In this document: in pieces, positions 1 to 10,640 of the stretch | Numbering within the stretch: position 1 is the first letter of the stretch | Layout: each line of letters begins with the position of its first letter | From: Cymbidium sinense | Taxonomy: Eukaryota; Streptophyta; Magnoliopsida; Asparagales; Orchidaceae | Direction: 5' to 3' | DNA length: 64,000 nucleotides | Assembly: GCA_021442155.1 (NCBI GenBank) | Contig: CM038221.1 | Coordinates: 80,492,494 to 80,556,493, forward strand | The notes under the pieces: model-generated | Databases searched by the model: none | Told to the model about the DNA's origin: nothing | The model's input: only the letters and a program-made list of their open reading frames with translations | Position numbers and translations under genes: made by a program

Positions 1-840
1 CATTCTATGAGAAGGGTCATCTTCACTAAATGGATTGTTTTCCATGATCCTACACTCCCTTTATCATGTAATGAGTGAAGATCCCTTATACTCAAGGATG
101 GAAAAATAATATGCATGCATGATATTATCTACATTTATCATAAACCTATGGCATCTAAATTAGTTTTATTGATTAATCCTTATGGCTTTATCACTGATTA
201 TGAGTTGTATTAGTTTCAAGTTAAGTTAAAGTTAATTATTTTAATTAGATAAAAATTTTAAAGTCTTAAAGAGCCTAATAAAATCCAGGCCATATAATAA
301 TCATCACACTTTAAGAAACTTACAAAAAGCATGTAGGGATATTATGTAAATAAAGCAAACACATTGATCAATTAATCAAATTTAAAGAATAATAGAAGAT
401 GAGTGCAGTCAGGTTTTGCTATACACCTCAACAAAAAGGAAAGAAAGTTAGGTTGTTGAGCTCAACCCTTATACAACTCAGATTATAATTATATGAATAA
501 AATTAAAATAAGCCATGAGGGTCTTCATTTTCACTTGATCTTCCAAATCTTGGATCCTTTAGGCATTACAGAGCCTCTCAAGTCTATGCTTTTTGTCATT
601 TATTCATTCTAAATCCCATGACTCTAACCCTATTATATTACAAAATTACACTTAAAATTACAATTTTTTTTTTAACTAAACCTACAAAAAAAGTTAGCTA
701 TAATGCACATACACACCAAGTAGTTATATATCAATCCCCTACATAAAATATCATTAGGCCACTAATGTCCTAACATCTAGTCTATGCATAGACAATTTTA
801 ACATCCAGCCTAAAATATTACATCATAAAATTAAGACCCA
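1..840 (-). repeat. LTR-like module X, copy A (edge of window)
   Basis: Non-coding sequence next to the integrase end of the minus-strand gypsy element. It aligns by eye, in the same orientation, with 15.7-16.64 kb and 48.0-48.95 kb: shared stretches include the AGCTCAACCCTTATACAACT core near 460-480, the 'attaggccactaatg..ctaacatctagtctatgca' stretch near 750-790 and 'atattacatcataaaat' near 815-835. After about 840 similarity to the other copies stops and integrase-side sequence begins, which fits the inner edge of a 3' LTR. On the minus strand the conserved core reads TTGTATAAGGG, a TATA-like box. The window starts inside this copy, so its outer end is not visible. LTR status is inferred; the repeat relationship is seen. 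Confidence 0.6.
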
Positions 841-935
841 TACACTAAGAAGAATGTGATAGATTGTGTTGGAGATCTGTAGGTAGTGCAGTAAGCCCAT
901 AAAGCCTCAACTAACTACTTGTGCCACTATCATTT

Positions 936-1592
936 GTTATCATCGAGCATTTTTTTGAGTATTTGGATGAGAGTTATATGGAAGGCTTTCGCTAAATCAT
1001 TAGTCCATGGATAGTAGATGGTAGAGTACATCCAATCTATTTTATTTCTTTGAGCAAAGTTATTGATCTTGGTGCTTTTGAAAGAGGTACCTTTATTGGA
1101 TAGGAATCAATGGGGAACTCCAAATCTGTACTTGATATGATTTTTGAAAAATTGGAGCACATGTTGAGCATTGACTTCCCTGAGTGGAATCACCTCTACC
1201 CATATGAAGAAATAGTATGTGGTTGCTAGAATGAACCGGTGACCCTTGGATGAGGGAGGATCAATTGGACCCATTATGTTTGTACCCCAACACTCAAATG
1301 GCCATGAGGCTAAAGTTAGATGTAGAATGTTTGGTGTTTAGTGTAAAACCACTCCATGTACTTAGCATTGGTGGTAGCACTTCACTGTGCCCATGCAATC
1401 TATAATCATCATAGGCCAGTAATACCCAAGTATCTTGATTTTGGCTTTCATCTTGGGACCAAATTGATAAGCTCCACATAGTCTTAAGTGCAGCTTAGTC
1501 TTGATCTTACGGGCTTCACATTTGTCTAAACAACATAACCACATGATCAAAGAATTGTCAGGATAAGACACCATCAATAAGGATATACGAGA
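936..1592 (-). pseudogene. gypsy integrase remnant (zinc finger + catalytic core)
   Basis: Hand translation of the minus strand gives the integrase zinc-binding region first (about 1,592-1,380: LHLRLCGAYQ, then YYWPMM and KCYHQC) and then the core (1,292-936: GTNIMGPIDPPSSKGHRF, WVEVIPLREVNAQHV, KYRFGVPH, STIYYPWTNDLAKAF). The core stays in one frame for about 119 codons with a single TGA at 1,107-1,109. Integrase would insert the cDNA into the host genome, but this copy is dead. The three catalytic acids are replaced: D to N in GTNIMG, D to N in SNKGTSF, and E to K in LAKAF. The second zinc-finger histidine reads Y. No chromodomain was seen after the core before module X begins. Confidence 0.88.
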
Positions 1593-1904
1593 GTGCCCTT
1601 TGCTTTACTTGATGGGCTTGAGATTTCTCTTGAGGTAGTTTGCCTCTACTTGGATAATCGATGAATGGTTGCCTCTAATCTAGCTCTTCATACTTTTTGG
1701 TAACAACAACCTCCCCTTCAACTATTTATTTAGGAGTTCAACATAATAAGAGGTAGGACTTATCTATTGTGAACCTCTATTGATATAGACTCATCCTCCA
1801 GACATGCCAAATCTTTGGCAAATTTGGCTAAGGCACTTGCTATGGCATTTTCTCCTTAGGGGATCTTATAAAGTGTGACCTTTAGGATCTAGGCTTGTAA
1901 CTAC

Positions 1905-2279
1905 ATAATGTACTTATAGTAATGACTGAGTTTCGGCTTTAGAACCTTATAATACTTAGGATCTGGTTGACAACTAGCTATGAATCCTCAAAGATACTAA
2001 TCCTTTTGATGCCTAATAAGATGGATAGCTCCAGACCGGCGATTAGAGCTTTATATTCGGCTTTGTTGTTGGTGCAAGGTTTGGATAAATGATATGAGAA
2101 TCTCATCATATTGCTATCTAGTGTGAGGAGGGCTATTGCTACTTCTGCTTTACCTAAGAGAGTAGATTACAGTTCTTCTCCTCTATGAGAAGAAGCTGCC
2201 CCATCGAAATACATTTCACAATGATGAATATTTGCATCCCCAAAATTCATGATTTGTTCGTCAAGAAGATCATCACTAA
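1905..2279 (-). pseudogene. Second (Tat-type) RNase H domain remnant
   Basis: The minus strand reads EMYFDGAASSHRGEEL, then a stop, then GKAEVAIALLTL, SKPCTNNKAEYKALIAGL and ISIFEDS, stop, LVVNQI. These are the D, E and D motifs of an RNase H fold placed between RT and integrase, as expected for the extra RNase H of Tat elements. The acidic residues are kept, in contrast to the protease, RT and integrase of this element. The TAG after FEDS sits where a Gln is usual, and the other stop also lies in an otherwise readable frame. The 5' part of the same frame continues across the 2,280-4,272 insertion into 4,276 and beyond. Confidence 0.85.
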
Positions 2280-2969
2280 AGGGCTATTTGGTTAGCGGTA
2301 AATGAAATTTGTTGTATTTACTTTACACAAATTTCTCTTTTTTATTATTTGGATGGTAGTAAAATAAATGCAGTGAAATTTTCTATAAAATTTCAAATCC
2401 CACGAATAGTCTATTCTTCGTGACTTCTAGATACACTTGAAACAAGCGTATTTTAAATACATTGCAAAGATGAGGTCCTTGTTCTTGAGGTCGGATGATG
2501 GGAGAGTGGTGGTGTGTGAAAAAAGTGTGTAAGTCAAATAAGATGATGTCATCATCACCTCAAGCGGTAGGCACTATCGAGCTTCGATGGAGTGTGGTTA
2601 CATTACTACTTGGTAGTCTGATTTGAACATGATTTAACCTAAATCTTGCCAAATAGTAAAAATGGCAACTTCAAAGCTTACAAAAACTGGAAAAACTTCT
2701 TGTTTCCCCAGATGAGATGGGGCGAGGGTAACTGCTACGACCTCTCCCTTCTCTTCTTTGAAGGTTTCAAGCAAGAGTGGAGCAGCTAGGAAAGAAAGAA
2801 AGGGTTTCACAAGCAAATTGTCTTTGACACCATTGTCATAATTTTGTAATTTCTTTCTTTCTATTTTTTATTTTTGTTTTTGGGTTCTTTGCCTCTCGAT
2901 TGGAAGACCACAAGAAGAACAAAATAATGGGAAACTTGAATATTATTATAAATTAATTTTATTATATTT

Positions 2970-3032
2970 AACTTAAATTAAATTAAATACTATTATAACT
3001 TAGTTATAATAGTATTTAATTTAATTTAAGTT
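2970..3032. repeat. Perfect 31-bp palindrome, 1-nt loop
   Basis: The left arm 2,970-3,000 (starting AACTTAAATTAAATTAAATA) is exactly inverted at 3,002-3,032, with a single T between. The sequence is A/T-only except for one C or G in a few positions. It lies inside the Harbinger-like element. Pairing does not extend beyond 31 bp. Confidence 0.9.
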
Positions 3033-3281
3033 TATTAAAATTGATCGGTAAGTAATTCATGATAAATTAAAAATAAAATAAAATAATGATTAAAATTTAA
3101 TTTGTTTAGCAAAAAAATAATTAACGATTAATTCATTCATAAAAAATAATTAATATTTAATCAATAAATATTAAACCATTAATTGATGATTAATTAATTT
3201 AATGAAGATTCATATTAATTAATTAATTAATTTAATAAAAATTCTTATTAATTAATTAATTAATTAATTTTAGTATAGTAA

Positions 3282-3288
<7 letters not shown>

Positions 3289-3315
<27 letters not shown>

Positions 3316-3331
3316 ACACACAAACACACAC

Positions 3332-3397
<66 letters not shown>
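3289..3397. repeat. Compound microsatellite (AC)n-(TA)n
   Basis: AC dinucleotides run from 3,289 to about 3,333, with a few interruptions after 3,314. A pure TA run follows from 3,336 to 3,397 (31 units). The small open frame on the minus strand here (poly Tyr-Ile and Val-Cys) is only a translation of this repeat. Confidence 0.95.
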
Positions 3398-3401
<4 letters not shown>

Positions 3402-4272
3402 TTTGGGTCATTATATTAATACAAAAAAAATTGTTATAATTATTTACATACAACTAATAAGATCTAATGTATTATAAAAACATTATTTTTTACTTGCATA
3501 TACTTAACCCAACATAAAAGGCAATTTTCTTAATTTTACTTTTTAGATAATCAAATAACTTTTAAATATTCAAAATACATTGTATTTAGTTTTACACTAT
3601 AGTTTTAAGTTTCATCTCTTTCTCCCTTGTACATAAATAATATTCAAATTTTATTTGTTTATAACACTAATAATTAATATCTTAGAACATTTTCATCTAT
3701 TTGTGTGTGACATAATTAAAATATAGGATAGTTGAGAAAAAAAAATGCAAGTTAGAATTTTATTGTGAATCTTGATATTTGAGTGGAATTAGAAAATGAT
3801 GATTATAAGATAATGTTATAAATATCTGAGTCGAGCTTAACTTGATTAGTTTTAAGTAGCTTGACCCTAAGCTCAACTCAAGATTACATATTGAACTAGA
3901 AGAATTTATGTATATTCTAATATGCCTTCAATATATAAATCATAAAGAAGTTTTTTATTTCAAAATAAATATATAGTAATCTTTTTTTTAATCATGTTAT
4001 TAATTTGTATTTATATTTTAATATATTTATTTAATTTTTAAAATTAATAATTTAATTAGTGAAAAAATGATGCAATTATTTTACATATAATAAAGTATTC
4101 ATAATACAGGTATTTACTTTATTTAACTTATAGCCAACCAAACAAAAAAAATAGTTTTCATGTATTTATTTTACACTAACAAATAACTCTAAAGTATTCA
4201 AAATTCACTATATTCACTTTACACTATATTTCTTTTACACTGCATTCCTTTTTTTGCCAGCCAAATAGCCCC

Positions 4273-5560
4273 TAAGTTGGGAATCTATAGGAAGTGGATG
4301 CACTACTACGAAGTCTACGAGTGCTTATCCTTTGACTACATGGAGAGGTATGAACATGATGTCAAACAATGATAGAATCATGGAACATTATACAAACCGT
4401 CCAGATAGTGTCGGCCATGTCATGAGATATTGTAGTGGATTGACTCTAGAAATCAAGTTCGCTGGGCTGCAAAAATCAAAGCTAGGCAATTCTTCTCAAT
4501 GGGAGAATAGTTCATCTCAACAAGTATTAGATAACAACAAAGGTAGCAGAGTGCATTCTCTTTCTTCTCGTTATTGGTTTGGGCCAACAAAGCACCAAGG
4601 GAGTTGTCTAGTGTAGCAGAAGGGGTTTGCTCAAGATAGGGGTGGTTAGGACTAGTGGCGTCATAAGATATTGCTTGATACTTTCAAACTTATGTTAGCA
4701 TTTATCATCCCACCTGAACTCAACATCTTTCCTGAGTAGTCCTGAGAATGGTTGGCATATGCTTTATAAGTTGGATATAAAGCATCATAAATATGCCAGG
4801 TTCCCATAGAATGATCTGAGTTGGGTTAGACTTTTAGGGGGTGGATTTTCCAATATCACTTTGATCTTCTATAGGTTGATATCAATCCTATGGTGTTAGA
4901 CGATGAACAAAAGAAACTTCCCTAAAGTTACACCGATTGCACACTTTAGAGGGTTCATTTTAAGGTTATATTATCTTAACCACTCAAAACTACTTTCAAG
5001 TTAAAGAAATGCTATTCCTTTTCTTTGCTTTTGACTAGAAGATCATTGACATAACATTCAACTTGGTGATGAATGAGTTCTTTAGAGATCCGAGTCATGG
5101 CCCGCTGGTATGTGGCACCAGTATTTTTGAGGCTGAAAGGCATGACCTTACAAAAATAAATTTCAATTGGGGTTCTAAAAGCACTGCTTCTTTCATCTTT
5201 AGTGTCATCTTTATTTTATTGTATCCAAATCAACAATCCATAAAAGAGAAGACTGTGTGAGATGAGGCAATATCCACCATCAGTTTCGGTATTGGTAGTG
5301 GAAGTTTATCTTTTGGACATTCCTTGTTAATATCCCTGAAATTGATGAATTTATGATTTTGGTCTTTTTTCTTCTTAATTTGGATGACACTAGAAAACTA
5401 GGTGGGATATTTCTTCTCCTACATGAAACCAACATCGATCACTTTTTTGACTTCAAAAGTGACCTATCATTTAATGTCCAATCGCATGTGTCTAGGAGCT
5501 TCCTTGATGGGGTTAGCATCAAGCTATATCACTAGCTTATGAACAGCTACTTTAGGAGCT
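4273..5560 (-). pseudogene. gypsy reverse transcriptase, tether and first RNase H remnant
   Basis: Reading down the minus strand from 5,560: DANPIKEAPRHMRLDI, KKVIDVGFM, then after a frameshift FRDINKECPKDKLPLPIPKL, FGYNKIKM, FRTPIEIYFCKVMPFSLKN, TGATYQRAM, CYVNDLLVKS, NPLKCAIGVTLGKFL, LRSFYGNLAYL, CQPFSGLLRKDVEFRWDDKC, SLGALLAQ and NYSPIEKNCLALIF. This is the whole RT palm, thumb and first RNase H of a Ty3/gypsy pol. RT would copy the element RNA into cDNA. The catalytic YVDD is YVND here (AAT read from 5,045-5,047), and several stops and frame changes are present. The frame runs straight into the second RNase H once the 2,280-4,272 insertion is removed. Confidence 0.9.
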
Positions 5561-6739
5561 AATCCGGGCATCTTTTCACAATTCCATGCAAAGCAATCCT
5601 TAAACTCAGTGAGTAGCCTAACTAAGTCATTAGTTTTAGATTCATTCAATAAGGAACCGATGTAAGTTGAGAGTGGATTGTCCTCAGTCCCCCAATTGAT
5701 TTCTTTAAATTCATCAATGGTTGATTTGATTTTTTCTTCAAATTTTGAGGGTGCATCTTTGACTTAGAGATCATTTAAAGTTTCTAAATAGCCTCCTTAT
5801 ATGAGTTAATGTGATTTGAGAAGAACCTATTAGATTCCAAATGATTAGTGATGACCAAGCACTAATCATCATCCACTAGGCCTACCATACCAAAGCCTAG
5901 TTTGGGTCTTGAGTGAGAATTCATGCATTTTTTGTCCCATAATTTTTTGAAGTACTATGACCTATGCTTAGACCACGTATGTAGATTTAAACCTTGCTTT
6001 GCTAAATTAAGAATGCAAGGCAAGTACTAATCAAATGACAATTCTATTAATTCTTGGAATGATTCATCCTCAAGCTCTACATCAGCTTTCTAGCTTGAGA
6101 ATGTTGCCCCAAGATAGAACCTTTGAGGTTTAGCATTTGAATATGCTTTGGGAGCTTCTTTAACTACCAAACCTTTAACTTTCTATGAAAAAAGTAGGGT
6201 TAGAACTAAGGCATTCACATGCTCTCTAATAGTTTCACATAAAGAAGATTCAGATAAACTTATGCTTTGCTTAGAAACTCATTCTTCATCACTATCAGCT
6301 CTAGTGTCACCTCCAATAGAGTCTGCTGATGTAAAGAGGTAGTTGGTGTGCTCACTACATTGGACTCATCCTCTAAACTAGATTCTAAGTTTATATAGAT
6401 AGCATGTGTACTCCTAGATGTTAGAATGAACCTCTTAGCAGGTGGTAGGTATGGAAGTCTACCACCCTTGGGACTCATTCTAGATTTGCCTTTTTCTCAT
6501 CCTTGTGGAGGTTGCATCATCCTCCCCATTTGTTCAAATGGAGTAACAAACTACAGGTGGAATATAATCTCGGGCTCTATCTCCTCCCTAATGTCTTCAT
6601 CTCACTCCTTTTTCTTTTCTTTTTTATTTTCTTTTTCTCTTTTCCTTTCTTTATTTTTCTTTCTTTTCTTTTACTTTTTCTTTTTCATTTTGATTAAGTT
6701 CACAAGAGAAGACATTTTATTTCCTAGGAAGGTAATAGG
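5561..6739 (-). pseudogene. gypsy pol linker between protease and RT, degenerate
   Basis: This stretch lies between the protease and RT of the same element. Only scattered short open segments remain and no domain could be recognised. At 6,595-6,697 the plus strand is a T/C tract; read on the coding strand it is purine-rich and would give a Lys/Glu-rich linker. Open frames at 6,148-6,342, 6,426-6,779 and 6,503-6,697 on the plus strand are antisense shadows, the last two dominated by that tract (Phe/Ser/Leu-rich). Confidence 0.55.
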
Positions 6740-7200
6740 CCATGTCCTCATAAATTTTCACCTCATGTACTGTAAATGATTTGATATCTCCTTTGACATA
6801 CTATTTAATTCCATCCCTAATGCACTTGATGCACTACTATAAGAAGTATGGAACCATGTTGTTTTTATGAATCTAGGGTCGCCTTAGCAAAGCATTCAAA
6901 GATGTATTAGAATCTATTATGTGAAACTTGGCTTCAACCTTCTACTCATCTATCACCAAAGGCAACATTACAAACTTAAGGCCTTTTCGCCTTGTTCATT
7001 GAATCCTTTCAACATTATCTTTTAGATTAAAGTTTAGAGATGTTGATCCTCAAGTAGGTAAGGTTCTTAAAGTCATAATGTTCATCAATGCACCTAGATT
7101 AACTAATACTCTTGATAGCCTAAATTTACCAACATCCATAGTGATGTAGAGGGGGCAGTTATGTAATATTGTCCCCAATAGTAGGTCTTCATCTAAGAAT
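6740..7200 (-). pseudogene. gypsy aspartic protease remnant
   Basis: The minus strand from about 7,200 reads LPPLYITMDVGKFRLSRVLV then NLGALMNIMTLRTLP, later GLKFVMLPLVIDE, AKFHIIDSNTSLNALL and HKNNMVP. This is the retropepsin region of a gypsy element: an active-site loop followed by the conserved FHIID..T..NALL block. The protease would cut the Gag-Pol polyprotein. The active-site Asp is replaced: the loop is VNLG, with AAT read from 7,098-7,100, where D-x-G is expected. Stops follow both halves. The position between gag and RT agrees with the assignment. Confidence 0.82.
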
Positions 7201-8699
7201 GTGACTCCTAGGACTTCTTTTGAAAAGCATGCCTCATCTGTAGCTAGGTTAGTAGTGGCTAGCTAAGCTAAGCATATTTCAAGGTCAAGTAGTACTTTGA
7301 TTAGTGACTCTCTCATTTCTTTGGATAAAATAAAGGTGTCATATATGCTTAAATTAGCTAGCAACTTTTTGAGATGTGCTAAGATGTTGTAGTTGACTTT
7401 AGATTGGTCATCCACAAGCATATCCAAGGGTGAAGCATCTTGTGGAGGGGCTATATGCTCATTGGAACTAATGACATGCTTTTCTTTATCTTGAGGTGCT
7501 ACCCTAGGAGGTTAACTTCAATGACTTCTTGTGATGAGGAGCTTATGAAAGATCTACCTACTCATTAAGTTTACCTACAACTTCTCTTAAAGGATCATCA
7601 GAGTTGGATGACACCAAATCTATCTAAAGTTGTGAACCCTTAAGATTTAGAAAAGGGCAATATATTTCTGAATCAAAATGTAATTGATCAAAATTATTTA
7701 ACTTATTATTATTATAACTTGGAGACCTATCAATGGGAATAAAATCATTGAGATCTTCAAAAGTAGATATGATGTAAGTGGACTTATTCTTCTTCATTGA
7801 TTTCTTCAATTTTGGTCGTACAAGGTAAAAGTCAAGTAAAGTAGGCGGTATGAGTGGCTTGGTGCCCTCATCTGCAGATACAATGCTTCTATTAATGGAG
7901 ATAGAGCTAGTACATATGGTAGCTACAACGGTGGGAGGAAGAATATTGGACTTAGATGGTGGTGGTGTTATGGAACTATCCCAGACATGTGGTGGCTGCT
8001 ACTACTGTTGGGCTTCCACTCTCTCTGAGTTGTCCCTTACAACTAGTAGATCTTCCTTAGCATTAGAGGTCTGAATTGAGTCAGACACCTATAGAGAAAG
8101 TTTCTTGATTTTAGAAATTATCTTTTTAGTGGTATGGGATAAAGAGATATCCTAACCTTCTTTTGTCTTAAATGGATTAGATGTTTCCCCAAAGACTACT
8201 TTAATGGAACCAGAAGGTTGTTCCACTAAGTATTCTTTAGGGATCAATATAGCTCCTAACTTGTATCTACACTCAAGCCAATCCTTGAATGTAAAATATT
8301 CCTTTGAAATGGCCTAGCATGCAGTGGTTGGGGAAGTAGTTAGGATTATCACTTCTATGCACTTTCTTTAGCTTTCTAAGCTTTGGTAACTGAAAATCAG
8401 GATTTTAAGAAGGTTCTTGAAAATTTTCTTGACTATAACCCTCTTGAATGAGTACAACTTGTTGAATTTGTCGGAAAGGTAGGTGGATAATAGCTACTTA
8501 GTGGTGGATACTAGTATCCTTTGCCAGGTGGCCTTTTGCGGTGGCGGGGGTGGAAGAGGAGGTTGGACTAAAGGATCCTAAGGTCTGGGCCTCTCAAACT
8601 GTGCTCTCACTAGTTTGCCTTATCCACTACTACTACTATTCTTGGCTTTTTCTCAAACACTTTCTGAGGCTTAGGCTTGGATGATTGGTCTGAGAAGGG
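7201..8699 (-). pseudogene. Degenerate gag-protease spacer of the gypsy element
   Basis: No domain was recognised in this 1.5 kb. Its place between the gag homology (above 8.7 kb) and the protease (below 7.2 kb) indicates the C-terminal gag and linker part of the polyprotein. Short open frames such as 7,624-7,809 minus and 7,850-8,074 plus have no family motif. I did not find a convincing CCHC zinc knuckle. Confidence 0.45.
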
Positions 8700-9220
8700 T
8701 AACTATTTGGCTTCTTCCTGTACATTAGCTCCCTACTAATTAACTTCCTAAATGTGTTAATAGTAAACCCTTTGAGCATGAAGGTGATCGGGCCATGAAT
8801 ATTCTTAAGAAGAATTTTATTAGCATGTTGCTCCTACAACTATGGTTTGTATTTCATACTCAGGTTTCACCACCTGATAATATAATCAATGAGGGACTCA
8901 TTGGATTTTTATTTCTCTACAACTAGGTCCCCTACAATCACTCTTTGTTTAGCTCCTGTGAATCTTATAATAAAAAATTTCTCTAACTCTATAAATGATT
9001 TTACCAAACTATTGGGAAATTTAGCATACCAATCAAATGTCACTCAAGAAAGGATATTAACAAAATGACTAAAGAGTAGGGAATCACTACCACCGATGTT
9101 GCAACAACTGGCCTTAATGTGTGCTATATACTGCCAAGGGTCCCACTTCCATCGAATACCTTAATGGATGGTGGAACAAAACCCTTAGAGTATTGAACTA
9201 TAACAAACTCCTCTGGGTAA
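8700..9220 (-). pseudogene. gypsy gag (Retrotrans_gag-like) remnant
   Basis: The minus strand from about 9,170 reads KWDPWQYIAHIKA, SDSLLFSHFVNILS, stop, VTFDWYAKFPNSLVKSFIEL, EKFFIIRFTGAKQRVIVGDL, VVEK, stop, KSNESLIDYIIRW, stop, NLSMKYKP. This is the capsid-like retrotransposon gag domain, with its FDWY..P..S..SF..LE..F..RF signature followed by the L..Q...ESL.DYI.RW stretch. Gag would form the cytoplasmic virus-like particle of the element. At least four in-frame stops and an upstream frame change make it non-functional. It lies farthest upstream on the minus strand, as expected. Confidence 0.85.
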
Positions 9221-10640
9221 GGTCTACCCTTTAGAACCGATGAGCTCCCTTGGGCCTATGCTAAGGCTTCCTTCACTTGTTGTTCTACCATCTGCTTGAT
9301 GTCCTTCGCATGCATGGATGTACTATCAACTATCTTCTTATGCAAGCTACTGACATCTTTATCCATTGGAGTAGTGCTCTTACCTAGTATGTCTATTAAC
9401 TCAAGTCTGCTAGCCTAAATAGGAGTAGGTTGAGGGATAAGCGCTTGGTTTTGCAATGCCAACACCACTACCATATTCTCCTCTACTCTTCTATCCATTA
9501 AATCAATCTAATCATCTTTAAGTTTGATTTGTTGGAGAAGGTGTTGAGTTGAGTCTGATACCTCTCCTTCCTCAATAACAACACTCTGAGCCTCTTGGTT
9601 AGGTTATTCTGTATACAAGAATCCTTAGGAATCAACCACGTGGGCTTCAGCGGTATCATCCAAAAGGTCATCCTCATTGACATTGTAGTCTATCATACCC
9701 TTCTCTTAATCTGGTCATCTCTAACTATCTGCCTCATTACAGCATGATAGTCTTCTAATATCCCCTCTAATGATCAATCATCTAGTCTACCTAGAACTAT
9801 TGGGACATATGTCGGGTGAGGATTTTCTATTGGACTATGTCCTAAAGAGGTGATGCACTGTCTGTTTTGGATAGGAGGAGTGTTATCTCAGATTAGTTTG
9901 ATAATCATAGGAGTTAACTTGTCATTTTCTTCTTCGTTCTCCTTTGAATATGGTGGTGGAGCGACTACGATGATATTGGGCCGCCACTCCTTCTTATCTA
10001 CCATTTGGATAAGAGGTTGAGTGGGAGAGCTTAGCCTCATTCCAACTAGTTGAGTGGATGGAGTGTGGTCCTTGAAATGCAATCATGTTATCAAGGTGGA
10101 TGACTTTTCTCCAGATGCTAACTTATGGTATTTGGTGGGCACTTCGAATGATGGGACATGAACTAGTGATGGTGGTCGGCGAGTGGAGCGGTGTGGTGAT
10201 GGCAACATTGGTTTCCTCTCTATTGAAGGTCTCCTCTTGCAACTAGAACCGATGGTGGCTTTATCGACTCATGTTTGGTCAATCAATCTTTGGTCAAATG
10301 GAAAACCTCCTCCTATCTCTCTTGGACACTTGGGCAACAAACTTGGCCTCCTCTCTATAGATCTAATCCATTACCCTTCTAGGGATCACTCATCTCAGGT
10401 CATGAATGGTGGTGGACTCAAATCATCCTTGAATTTTGCATACCCTCCTAAGTATGAACTATAGAATAATATAAGGCTTCCTACTCTCCCTATCTGGTGT
10501 CTCATACTCTGCAAATTCTGTGGGTGATGTTGCTATCTTCATCACATCCTCCTCTCCCTCTACATCTAAGAAAGGATGAAACCTACTACCACCAAGAAGG
10601 GGAGAAATTTGTTTGCATTAAAAAAAAAGAAGCATTCTAG
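9221..10640 (-). pseudogene. Upstream gag/leader region of gypsy element, degenerate
   Basis: Continuation of the element upstream of the gag domain. The minus strand has short open frames at 9,498-9,683 and 9,888-10,082 and the plus strand has one at 10,183-10,464. None has a recognisable motif and no clear gag start codon could be chosen. Composition is less AT-rich than the flanks, in line with former coding sequence. Confidence 0.4.

Larger units (their letters stand above)
2280..4272. mobile_element. Non-autonomous PIF/Harbinger-like (Tourist) element, nested
   Basis: The left end AGGGCTATTTGG (2,280-2,291) is inverted at the right end as CCAAATAGCCCC (4,261-4,272). TAA flanks both sides (2,277-2,279 and 4,273-4,275), the 3-bp target typical of PIF/Harbinger elements. 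Removing the element plus one TAA restores the minus-strand retrotransposon frame exactly (PLPIDSQL joined to SDDLLDEQ), independent proof of the boundaries. The 1,993 bp interior has no transposase: small open frames at 2,634-2,816 and 3,256-3,453 have no recognisable motif, and the latter is microsatellite. The interior holds a perfect 31-bp palindrome and AC/TA repeats. GTGTAAA-type motifs recur near both ends. hAT is less likely because no 8-bp duplication is visible. Confidence 0.82.
841..10640 (-). mobile_element. Decayed Ty3/gypsy retrotransposon (Tat-like), internal region
   Basis: The minus strand carries recognisable fragments of a gypsy polyprotein in the order gag, protease, RT, RNase H, second RNase H, integrase, read from high to low coordinate. 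Integrase after RT/RNase H is the Ty3/gypsy order. A second, separate RNase H domain before integrase and the style of the RT motifs (NPLKCAIGV, GATYQRAM) point to the Tat clade of non-chromoviruses; that clade call is from family knowledge. All frames are broken by stops and frameshifts, so the element cannot make its own proteins. It is split at 2,280-4,272 by a DNA transposon. Same-orientation module X copies at 1-840 and 15.4-16.6 kb are the likely LTRs. The outer termini, PBS and PPT were not found. Confidence 0.88.

Noticed and set aside
3256..3453. 65-codon frame with Tyr-Ile and Val-Cys repeats
   Set aside because: It is a translation of the AC/TA microsatellite.
6426..6779. 117-codon Phe/Ser-rich plus-strand frame
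   Set aside because: It runs through a T/C tract and is antisense to the gypsy linker.
841..10640. Endogenous pararetrovirus instead of gypsy element
   Set aside because: An integrase with zinc finger and core lies downstream of RNase H and a gag domain of retrotransposon type is present; no movement-protein motif was seen.
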